A DNA stretch of 12,750 nt from 70-18 sp041691815 (lineage in GTDB: Bacteria > Pseudomonadota > Alphaproteobacteria > Acetobacterales > Acetobacteraceae), in contig JBEPTZ010000128.1 of assembly GCA_041691815.1 (NCBI GenBank), forward strand, positions 1 to 12,750, given 5' to 3'. A program made the position numbers and the translations under genes. Shown here piece after piece: positions 1 through 6,407 of this stretch. Below the pieces are notes generated by a model that ran no database searches, had not been told where the DNA came from, and was given only the letters and a program-made list of their open reading frames with translations. Within the stretch, counting starts at the first letter, position 1. Every line of letters starts with the position of its first letter.

Positions 1-28
1 CCGAAACGGGGCGCCCGCGAAACGCTGT

Positions 29-970
29 TCAGGCCGCGGTGATCGCGTCGATCGCGGCGGTTTCCTCGGCCGAGAGCATCCAGCCGCCGGCCTTGACGTT
101 CTGCTCCAGCTGCTCCGGCCTGGTCGCCCCGGCAATCACGCTGGCCACCGGTGCGCGCGACAGCAGCCAGCTGAACGCCAGCTCCAGCGCGGTGTGGCCG
201 CGGCTTTCGGCGTAGTCGATCAGCTTCTCGCTGATCGCCCAGTTCGCATCGGTCAAATAACGGTTGGCCAGCCGCTCGGTCTTGGTCAGCCGCGCCCCCT
301 CCGGCATCGGCGCGTTGCGGCGGTATTTGCCGGTCAGCAGGCCGCTGGCCAGCGGGAAATACGGCAGCAGCCCCAGCCCGATCGCCCGCGCCGCCGGCAT
401 CAGCTCCTTCTCGGCGCCACGCACCACCAGCGAATACTCGTCCTGGCACGAGACGAAATGCGACAGCCCCTCGGTTTTGGCGATCCAGTCGGCCTGCATC
501 ATCTGCCACGACGCCCAGTTGGAGCAGCCGACATAGCGCACCTTGCCCGCCCGTACCAGGTCGTCGAGCGCCCGCAGCGTCTCCTCCACCGGGGTCAGTT
601 CGTCGAACCGGTGCACCTGGTAGAGGTCGATATAGTCGGTCTGCAGCCGCGCCAGACTGGCTTCCACCGCCTGCATGATGTAGCGGCGCGAGGCGCCCTG
701 TTTGCGCCCGTCATCGCTCATCGGCATGCAGAACTTGGTCGCCAGCACGATCTCCTTGCGCATGTCGCCCAGCACCTTGCCCATATCGGTCTCCGAGCCG
801 CCGCGCTCGCCATACACATCGGCGGTGTCGAACAGCGTGATGCCAAGGTCGAACGCCTTGTGGATCACCCTCCTGGTCGCCTCCAGGTCGATCCGGGCGC
901 CGAAATTGTTGCAGCCGAGCCCGATCGCCGAGACGCGCAGGCCGGACGTGCCGAGGTTGCGGATTTCCAT
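29..970 (-). CDS. Aldo/keto reductase
   Basis: A 313-residue NAD(P)H-dependent aldo/keto reductase of the TIM-barrel family, cytoplasmic, reducing a carbonyl to an alcohol; the substrate cannot be read from sequence. The classic catalytic tetrad is visible: D48 and Y53 in FDTADVYG, K79 in VLATKF and H120 in LYQVH. The N-terminus MEIRNLGTSGLRVSAIGLG and the cofactor-end motifs VGCSNW and SVIAGATRPEQ are typical of the YajO/oxidoreductase-like branch, and the length is full for the family. The start is supported by AGGAG seven bases upstream of the ATG. It lies 99 bases downstream of the polar ABC permease on the same strand, with a hairpin between them, so it may be a separate unit. Codon use is like the GC-rich bulk of the window. 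Family assignment is secure; the role is unknown. Confidence 0.95.
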   Translation of the reverse strand: MEIRNLGTSGLRVSAIGLGCNNFGARIDLEATRRVIHKAFDLGITLFDTADVYGERGGSETDMGKVLGDMRKEIVLATKFCMPMSDDGRKQGASRRYIMQAVEASLARLQTDYIDLYQVHRFDELTPVEETLRALDDLVRAGKVRYVGCSNWASWQMMQADWIAKTEGLSHFVSCQDEYSLVVRGAEKELMPAARAIGLGLLPYFPLASGLLTGKYRRNAPMPEGARLTKTERLANRYLTDANWAISEKLIDYAESRGHTALELAFSWLLSRAPVASVIAGATRPEQLEQNVKAGGWMLSAEETAAIDAITAA

Positions 971-1027
971 CTTGCCACTCCTGAGGGGATATGGCGGTGA
1001 GTGTCGGGCTTCCGCCGCTCCGGGTCA

Positions 1028-1047
1028 AAGGGGGGCCGAATTCGGCC
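1028..1047 (-). terminator. Hairpin after the ABC permease, possible weak terminator
   Basis: A perfect 14-base palindrome, GGCCGAATTCGGCC at 1034-1047, lies just past the permease stop. Read on the minus strand it is followed by a run of C and then TTT (complement of 1028-1030). It can form a 5-bp stem with an AATT loop, so it could end the permease transcript before the aldo/keto reductase gene. The T-run is short, so termination would be weak. Confidence 0.35.
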
Positions 1048-1069
1048 GCCGGATTGATAACGCACCGGC

Positions 1070-1753
1070 TTATTTGCGCCTGCCCGGCGTGTCGGTCCAG
1101 CCGCGACGCGACCACGCCTCGATGCGCCGGACGACGAGAGCGGATGGATAGCCGACGGCGAAATACAAAAATGCCGTTATGGTGTAAATTGTAAAATATT
1201 GATAATTGCGGGCCGCAATCAATTGGCCGCTGAACATCAATTCCTGCACGGTGACGACCGAAGCAAGCGCTGTATCCTTGAACAAGGCGATAAGGTAGTT
1301 GCCAAGCGACGGAAGAACAATCCGGAACGCTTGCGGCAAAATGATCTTGGCCAGCACCTGCCATCGCTTCAGGCCGAGGCTGGAGGCAGCTTCCCACTGC
1401 CCGTGCGGAACCGCCTCGATGCCACTTCGGTAGACTTCGCTCATATAGGCGGAGTAATTCAGCGTCAGGCCGATGATCGCCGCGGGGATTGGCTGCAGCC
1501 GCAATCCCGCGCTGGGCAGCACATAGTAGATATATATAAGCTGGAGAATCAGCGGCGTGGCGCGAAGGAATTCAACGTAGAAATCAGCCGGCCACCGGAT
1601 ATAGCGGGCCGGTGACATGCGCGCCAACGCCACCGGTATTGCCAACAGGCTGGCAAGAACGATCACCACCAGCGTGAGCATGATGGTGATCGCCAGACCG
1701 TAAAGAAAAACCCAACCGTAGTCCCGAACAACCTCCGGGTTAAACAGCTCCAT
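1070..1753 (-). CDS. Polar amino acid-type ABC transporter permease (HisM/GlnP family)
   Basis: A 227-residue inner-membrane permease of the polar amino acid/ectoine-type ABC importer family. Hydrophobic segments begin at about residues 14-40 and continue to the C-terminus. EFLRATPLILQLIY (61-74) is the family's conserved segment, and the EAA loop that contacts the ATPase is at 121 onward (EAASSLGLKRWQVLAKIILPQAF). It follows the binding-protein gene by 21 bases on the same strand, so the two are one unit. No good ribosome site precedes the ATG, consistent with translational coupling. No ATPase gene and no second permease follow, so either the permease works as a homodimer with an ATPase encoded elsewhere, or the operon is a remnant. 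The stretch around 1140-1210 is clearly more A/T-rich than the neighbouring genes. Confidence 0.92.
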   Translation of the reverse strand: MELFNPEVVRDYGWVFLYGLAITIMLTLVVIVLASLLAIPVALARMSPARYIRWPADFYVEFLRATPLILQLIYIYYVLPSAGLRLQPIPAAIIGLTLNYSAYMSEVYRSGIEAVPHGQWEAASSLGLKRWQVLAKIILPQAFRIVLPSLGNYLIALFKDTALASVVTVQELMFSGQLIAARNYQYFTIYTITAFLYFAVGYPSALVVRRIEAWSRRGWTDTPGRRK

Positions 1754-1774
1754 CGAGCTGCAGGTGTCTCGCGG

Positions 1775-2638
1775 TCAAAGCGGGAAGAAGAACATGTTGC
1801 GGTTCGACAGGCCGTATTTCTTCAGCAGCGCCGACATCTCGCCGTTGCCACGAACTTCGGCCAGCGCCTGCGTGTAGCCGGCGCGCAGCGAGCAGGAATC
1901 CTTGCGCACGGCATAGCGGGCGTAGCCGTAGCCGTATTTGAAGATCATGTCCTCCGGCACCTTGACGTTCGGCACGATCTCGATCGTCGCGGATTTGTTA
2001 GCCTGGAGATAAGCCAGAACCTTCACGTCGTCCTCGAGGATCGCCTTGACCCGGCCAGTGCTGATGGCGGCGAACTCCTCGGCGTCGGTTTGGAAGGGCG
2101 TCACGGTAACGCCGATCGAGCGGAGATACTCATCCGCCGCCGACCCGGCGATGGCGCCGACCTGCGTGCCTTTCAACGCCTCGAAGCTGCGCGGCGGGGC
2201 GGTGTCGGATTTCTGCACCACGATTGCCGGACCATACCACCAGGCCGGGCCGGAGAACGAAACTGCCTTCAGGCGATCCGGGGTGATGTGGATATTCGCC
2301 GCCACGACATCGATGCGTTGCGACAGCAGTGCCGGAATGAGTTGTCCGAACGGCATCACCTCGTAGTGGATCTTGGTAATCCCAAGCCATCTCAGCGCCG
2401 CTTCGTTGATCTCGACGTCGAGGCCGCTGGCTTTCTGGGTGGCGGGATCGATTGAGGAATAGGGCGGAGATGGCGATATGCCGAGCGTGATTCCGTCCTG
2501 CTGGGCATGCTTCAGCGAAGTGTCGCCGCAGTTCTGGAACAGCGGCGTGGCCTCGAAGCGGAAGTCCTGTGCCACCGCGGTGCCGGCCGTGCCGGCGATG
2601 AGCGTCAGGCATAGCGCAAAGACTGCTTTATGCAGCAT
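1775..2638 (-). CDS. Periplasmic solute-binding protein, polar amino acid/ectoine type
   Basis: A 287-residue family 3 extracellular solute-binding protein. Residues 1-23 form a Sec signal peptide with a hydrophobic core and an AVA|QD cleavage site. The mature protein shows the family pattern ITLGISPSPPYSSID, then SGLDVEINEAALRWLGI, then MPFGQLIPALLSQRIDVVAANIHITPDR, a ligand-pocket region. The FGxLIPALxxxRxDVVAA stretch resembles ectoine-binding EhuB proteins, but substrate assignment from this alone is weak. C37 and a second cysteine near the C-terminus (KDSCSLR) could form a disulfide. AGGGGA eight bases before the ATG supports the start. It pairs with the permease gene downstream and diverges from the importer/amidohydrolase operon. 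Codon use appears less extremely GC-biased than the plus-strand operon. Confidence 0.92.
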   Translation of the reverse strand: MLHKAVFALCLTLIAGTAGTAVAQDFRFEATPLFQNCGDTSLKHAQQDGITLGISPSPPYSSIDPATQKASGLDVEINEAALRWLGITKIHYEVMPFGQLIPALLSQRIDVVAANIHITPDRLKAVSFSGPAWWYGPAIVVQKSDTAPPRSFEALKGTQVGAIAGSAADEYLRSIGVTVTPFQTDAEEFAAISTGRVKAILEDDVKVLAYLQANKSATIEIVPNVKVPEDMIFKYGYGYARYAVRKDSCSLRAGYTQALAEVRGNGEMSALLKKYGLSNRNMFFFPL

Positions 2639-2673
2639 GGGTTTCGTCCCCTTGTCTGGATGTTCCGCCAGTT

Positions 2674-2685
2674 ATCGTATACAAT
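2674..2685. promoter_or_regulatory. Candidate GntR-type operator (AT-N-GTATAC-N-AT)
   Basis: ATCGTATACAAT is a near-perfect 12-base dyad centred on GTATAC, with one mismatched pair. The TCGTAT half is repeated at 2691-2696. FCD-type GntR regulators commonly bind dyads of this kind (TTGTATACAA-like). It sits in the divergent region and just downstream of a TTGACT box for the minus-strand binding protein, a good place for a repressor. No regulator gene is present in the window. Confidence 0.35.
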
Positions 2686-2707
2686 ATCAGTCGTATCCCC
2701 GAGTCAA
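2678..2707 (-). promoter_or_regulatory. Candidate promoter for the minus-strand ABC binding protein
   Basis: On the minus strand a TTGACT -35 box (complement of 2702-2707, five of six consensus bases) is followed 15-18 bases later by the A/T-rich TATTGTATA, which can supply a loose -10. The binding-protein ATG is about 40 bases further on. The -10 is not a clean match, and the candidate operator overlaps it. Confidence 0.4.
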
Positions 2708-2743
2708 TGATAAGCGGAAAGCAAGGCCGCGTGGGCGGCGCGG

Positions 2744-2770
2744 GCTGCCGCTGCCGCCGGTCGCGGCAGC
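2744..2770. repeat. GC-rich inverted repeat in the divergent control region
   Basis: GCTGCCGC (2744-2751) and GCGGCAGC (2763-2770) are perfect 8-base inverted arms around an 11-base loop. It lies upstream of the plus-strand operon and could be a leader hairpin or a stop for antisense transcription. Apart from this, the operator and the boxes noted, I see nothing coding in 2639-2917. A TTGACT at 2805-2810 could be a -35 for the plus operon, but no convincing -10 follows. Confidence 0.4.
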
Positions 2771-2917
2771 GCCGATCGTTACTGCGTCACCGGCAAGGTT
2801 GTTGTTGACTCCATCGCGGCAATGGCCCGAAGCTGCCTGCCGCAAACTGCAAAATTCGTGCGACAAATCGCGGCAAGCGACCAAACACGCCGCAAGCGCG
2901 CATTGGGGGACACGGCG

Positions 2918-4267
2918 ATGGCAGGCGAAAATCGGGCGGCAACCGCAATCGGCCGGCGCGCTCTGTTGCAGGCCAGCACCGCCGGCGTCTGGCTGGCCGC
3001 ACTCGGGGGAGCGCCGGCCTGGGCGCAGGGCACGCCGTGGGCCGACCAGCCGAAGAGCAAGGTGGACAAGCTCAACTTCGTCGTCTGGACCTATGGCGAC
3101 ATCTACACCAAGATCGCCGCCAAGTTCAAAGCCGACTGGGGGGTGCCGGTCGACGCCACCATCTCCTCGTTCAACGACCATCCGACGAAGCTGATGACGA
3201 TGTATGCCGGCGGCGAGACGATCGACGTTTCGCAATCCTCGCCGTTCTCCTTCCCGAGTTTCATCAGTCAGGACCTGGTGGTGCCGCTGGACGACCTGCC
3301 GGGCGCCGCCCAGTACAAGGCCGACCTGACCGAATCCGCCAAACAGGTGGCGGTGGTGGACGGCAAGCTGATGGGCCTGCCGTATTTCTCCGCCGTCTGG
3401 GTGTGGAACTACTACGCCGACCTGCTGGATAAGGCCAAGTTCACCCCGTTCAAGACCTATGACGAATTCATGGAGCAGTGCCGCAAGGCCAAGAAGGACA
3501 AGATCAGCGAATACCCGGTGCTGTGGGTGGCCGGCGTCGGCCTGGAGCAGTTACCCGGCACCTGGTACCAGATGACCTGGAACAAGGGTGGCGTGTTCTT
3601 CGACAAGGACGGCAACCACCAGATGGGCCCCGGCTCGATCGCCCGCGAAACGCTGAAATGGTGGGTGCAGACCTTCAAGGAGGAGCTGTCCGACCCGGAA
3701 TCGCTGAAGGCGCAGTTCACCACCTCGGCCAAGTCATTCGGCGCCGGCAAGAACCTGTATCGCGGGCCCAACCACCATTACGGCCTCAATATCGTCAACG
3801 ACCCCAAGCAGTCGCCGATCGCCGGGCGGGTGTTCGTGCATGGCTCGCCCGGTGACGGGCGGACCATCGGCGACAGCCACGTGTATTTCATCACCTCGGC
3901 CAATCGCGACAAGCAATGGGCCTGGAAGCTGCTGCAATATCTCGGCGGCAAGACCAAGGACGGCGAATATACCCAGGCCAACGGCCTGGCGCACGACGCC
4001 ATGCTCGGCTCCGGCTACACCTCGGTGATGAACAGCAAGGTGATCACCGAGGGCTGGAAGCCGTGGGGCGACCCGGTGAAGATCCTGGAGATCTGGAACA
4101 AGGCGACCTATGTCGGCGAGGTCTGCAACTCGATCTACAAACCCTGGCATTTCCCCTGGACCGATCGGCTGAACATCGAGGTGCAGAAGGCGCTGACCGG
4201 CCAGATCACCGCCGATGCCTGCTGCGACACGCTGATCGCCGCGATCAAGGAAGTGCAGAAGGGCTGA
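2918..4267 (+). CDS. Carbohydrate-type (family 1) ABC solute-binding protein with Tat-like signal
   Basis: A 449-residue extracellular solute-binding protein, first gene of the importer/amidohydrolase operon. I start it at 2918 because GGGGGA lies seven bases upstream and the resulting N-terminus is a proper export signal: a twin arginine at 13-14 (IGRRALLQAS), a hydrophobic stretch, then AWA|QG cleavage after residue 36. An in-frame ATG at 2822 would add 32 residues ahead of the signal and lacks support. The mature protein has the CUT1-type pattern: LNFVVWTYGDIYTKIAAKFKADWG at the start, the AGGETIDVSQ and VVDGKLMGLPYFSAVWVWNYYADLLDKA region, and a W/Y-rich C-terminal half consistent with a carbohydrate- or polyol-like ligand. 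A 14-base gap leads to the first permease. The ligand is not known; the downstream enzyme suggests an amide-bearing solute. Confidence 0.93.
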   Translation: MAGENRAATAIGRRALLQASTAGVWLAALGGAPAWAQGTPWADQPKSKVDKLNFVVWTYGDIYTKIAAKFKADWGVPVDATISSFNDHPTKLMTMYAGGETIDVSQSSPFSFPSFISQDLVVPLDDLPGAAQYKADLTESAKQVAVVDGKLMGLPYFSAVWVWNYYADLLDKAKFTPFKTYDEFMEQCRKAKKDKISEYPVLWVAGVGLEQLPGTWYQMTWNKGGVFFDKDGNHQMGPGSIARETLKWWVQTFKEELSDPESLKAQFTTSAKSFGAGKNLYRGPNHHYGLNIVNDPKQSPIAGRVFVHGSPGDGRTIGDSHVYFITSANRDKQWAWKLLQYLGGKTKDGEYTQANGLAHDAMLGSGYTSVMNSKVITEGWKPWGDPVKILEIWNKATYVGEVCNSIYKPWHFPWTDRLNIEVQKALTGQITADACCDTLIAAIKEVQKG

Positions 4268-4281
4268 GGCGGGGCGTCCGC

Positions 4282-5211
4282 ATGGCCTCGGCCAGGGTGA
4301 GCGGCACCGGCTACCGGTTCCGCCGCGAATTGCCGCCGCGCGCGCTGGGGCTGGTGATGAACATCCCCACCCTCATCACCCTCACGCTGGTGCTGGCCTA
4401 CCCGATCTACTACGCGGCCTATCTTTCGCTGCACAAGGTGTCGCTGGCGCAGTTGCGGCGCGGCATCTTCCCGTTCGTCGGGCTGGACAACTACCACAAG
4501 ATCCTCGCCGACCCGCTGTTCCTGCTGGCGCTGAAAAACACCTTCATCTTCACCGCCTTCTCGGTCAGCATGGAGATCGTGCTGGCGATTGCCATCGCGC
4601 TGCTGATCGACCAGCAGCATGTCTGGACCGGGCGGATCACCAAATTCCTGATCCTGCTGCCCTACGCGGTGCCGCCGATCGCCAACGGGCTGATCTGGTC
4701 GTTCCTGTATAATTTCGACTTCGGCTTCCTCAACCGCATCGGCTTCACCTTCGGGCTGCTCAGCGAGCCGATCAACTGGTCGGGCAACCCGTCCACCGCG
4801 CTGCTGGCGGTGGCGGTGCCGTATATCTGGCGCACCCTGCCATTCGCCATCCTGCTGATGCACGCCGCCCTGCAGGGCATCAACCCGGAACTCTACGAGG
4901 CCGCCTCGGTGGACGGCGCCAATGCGCTGAAACGCTTCTGGCACATCACCCTGCCGCTGCTGATGCCGATGATCGTGGTCACCCTGGTGCTGCGCACCTC
5001 GTTCGCCTTCGCGGTGTTCGACGAGGTGCTGGCGATCACCCAGGGCGGCCCGGGCGATGCCACCTGGGTGGCGGCCTGGTACAGCTACAAAAAGGGCTTC
5101 AACCCGCCCTTCGACATCGGCGTCGGCTCCGCCTCGGCGTTTGTGCTGGCGCTGATCGTCGGCGTGCTGGCGCTGGTCTACGTGAAGCTGCTCTACCGGC
5201 GGGTCGAGTAG
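4282..5211 (+). CDS. ABC transporter permease, CUT1/MalF-UgpA type
   Basis: A 309-residue inner-membrane permease. The ATG at 4282 follows the binding-protein stop by 14 bases. Membrane segments are visible near residues 25-50 (LVMNIPTLITLTLVLAYPIYYAAYLSLH), 70-110, 125-150, 165-200 and the C-terminus. The EAA loop that docks the ATPase starts at E206 (EAASVDGANALKRFWHITLPLLMP). The GGPGDATWVAAWYSYKKGF segment near the end is typical of the MalF/UgpA side of CUT1 heterodimers. It should pair with the next gene product. No ATPase of the MalK/UgpC type is encoded nearby, so a shared ATPase must energise the pair. Confidence 0.95.
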   Translation: MASARVSGTGYRFRRELPPRALGLVMNIPTLITLTLVLAYPIYYAAYLSLHKVSLAQLRRGIFPFVGLDNYHKILADPLFLLALKNTFIFTAFSVSMEIVLAIAIALLIDQQHVWTGRITKFLILLPYAVPPIANGLIWSFLYNFDFGFLNRIGFTFGLLSEPINWSGNPSTALLAVAVPYIWRTLPFAILLMHAALQGINPELYEAASVDGANALKRFWHITLPLLMPMIVVTLVLRTSFAFAVFDEVLAITQGGPGDATWVAAWYSYKKGFNPPFDIGVGSASAFVLALIVGVLALVYVKLLYRRVE

Positions 5212-5217
5212 CCGCCG

Positions 5218-6102
5218 ATGCGCCCCTCACGCCTCACCCGCATGCTGCTGCACCTGGCCAACCTGGTGGTGATCCTGTTCTTCCTGCTGCCGCTGATCGC
5301 CGCCATCATCGGCGCGCTGCAATCGGAGAAGAGCCTGCAGGCCACCACCCACGCGCTCTTCCCGCAGCAGTGGACGCTGGATAATTTCCGGGTGATCCTG
5401 TCCGGCGGCCAGCAGCAGGGCACCATCTTCGACCAGGCCACCTACCTGCCCGACAACGTCAAGAAGATCTATTACGCGCTGGCCAACAGCACCATCATCT
5501 CGGTTTCGGTCACCCTGCTCACCACGGTGTTCGCGTCGCTGTCGGCGTTCACCGTGGTGCGGCTGCGGCTGCGCTGGGTGCTGTGGCTGATGAACGTCAA
5601 CGTGTTCGCCCGCTTCGTGCCGATCATCGTGCTGATGATCCCGCTCTACGTCACCTTCCGCGGCTTCGGGCTGCTGAACTCGATCTGGGGGGTGATCATC
5701 GCGCTGACCGGCTTCCTGCTGCCGTATGGCATATTGATCCTGGCGCCGTATTTCGCCTCCATCCCGCGCGAGCTGGACGAAGCGGCGCGGATCGACGGCT
5801 GCTCCCGCTTCGGCGGCTTCCTGCGCATCACCCTGCCGCTGTCCACCCCGGCGCTGGCGTCGTACGGCGCGATCGTGTTCATTATCGCCTGGAACGATCT
5901 GCTGATTCCGCTGATCCTGAACAACCGCGCCGAGTTCATGACCCTGCCGGTGGTGATCGCCAGCCTGGTGGGGGATGTGCACGTGTTCTTCAATCTGCTG
6001 ATGGCGATCTGCCTGATCGCGCTGACGCCCTCGGTGGTGCTGGTGCTGGTATTGCGCAAATTCGTCGTGCAGGGCCTGGCGGTCGGTGGGGTAAAGGGCT
6101 GA
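5218..6102 (+). CDS. ABC transporter permease, CUT1/MalG-UgpE type
   Basis: A 294-residue inner-membrane permease, partner of the preceding one. It begins six bases after the upstream stop without a clear ribosome site, which points to translational coupling. The first membrane helix is at about residues 14-32. The EAA loop starts at E188 (DEAARIDGCSRFGGFLRITLPLSTPAL), and the C-terminal helix ends in LRKFVVQGLAVGGVKG, the usual end for MalG/UgpE-type proteins. An insertion near residues 60-85 (SGGQQQGTIFDQATYLPDNVKKIYYALANS) replaces the shorter periplasmic loop usual in this family and might help select the ligand. The following small-subunit gene begins two bases after its stop. Confidence 0.95.
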   Translation: MRPSRLTRMLLHLANLVVILFFLLPLIAAIIGALQSEKSLQATTHALFPQQWTLDNFRVILSGGQQQGTIFDQATYLPDNVKKIYYALANSTIISVSVTLLTTVFASLSAFTVVRLRLRWVLWLMNVNVFARFVPIIVLMIPLYVTFRGFGLLNSIWGVIIALTGFLLPYGILILAPYFASIPRELDEAARIDGCSRFGGFLRITLPLSTPALASYGAIVFIIAWNDLLIPLILNNRAEFMTLPVVIASLVGDVHVFFNLLMAICLIALTPSVVLVLVLRKFVVQGLAVGGVKG

Positions 6103-6104
6103 GG

Positions 6105-6407
6105 ATGTTCATCTTCGACAAGACGCGGCTGGATCTGGCCCGCGAGTTCCGCGCGCAACCCTGGGGCGAGCACAGCCCGGACCTGCAATACCTGCTGATG
6201 GTGATGCGCCAGCCCGGCCCGGAGCCCTATCACGTGCTGATCACCGACCGGCCGGGCGAACGCTGGACGCTGGCCACCATGCAGCCCGGCAGCAAGGCGC
6301 CGCCGCGCCGCAGCAACATGGTGTTCACCGATCTGCGCGTCGCCGAGTGGTACATATTCCGGCAGCGCTGGGCGCGGCTGGCGGGCGAGGAGTTGCCGTT
6401 CGAATGA
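6105..6407 (+). CDS. N,N-dimethylformamidase-like small (alpha) subunit
   Basis: A 100-residue soluble protein, MFIFDKTRLDLAREFRAQPWGEHSPDLQYLLMVMR and so on. No signal peptide or membrane segment is present, so it is cytoplasmic. I assign it as the small subunit mainly by position: it lies two bases after the permease stop and overlaps the large-subunit gene by ATGA (6404-6407). Its size and the W/R-rich DLQ-LL--MR-PG---Y-L--T-PG--W-LA pattern fit the DMFase alpha chain. The characterised Paracoccus chain is longer (about 130 residues as I recall), so this is a compact version. In that enzyme the small subunit packs on the large one and lacks the metal site. AAAGGG seven or so bases upstream can serve as ribosome site. 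It could instead be an unrelated small partner. Confidence 0.75.
   Translation: MFIFDKTRLDLAREFRAQPWGEHSPDLQYLLMVMRQPGPEPYHVLITDRPGERWTLATMQPGSKAPPRRSNMVFTDLRVAEWYIFRQRWARLAGEELPFE

Noticed and set aside
2822..2917. A 32-residue N-terminal extension of the carbohydrate-type binding protein
   Set aside because: It would bury the Tat-like signal inside the chain; GGGGGA before 2918 and the signal layout favour the later ATG.
4135..4944. A 269-residue minus-strand frame across the permease gene
   Set aside because: The sequence is almost all D/Q/R/V-rich repeats of the kind made by the antisense of hydrophobic helices; it has no start signal or family match.
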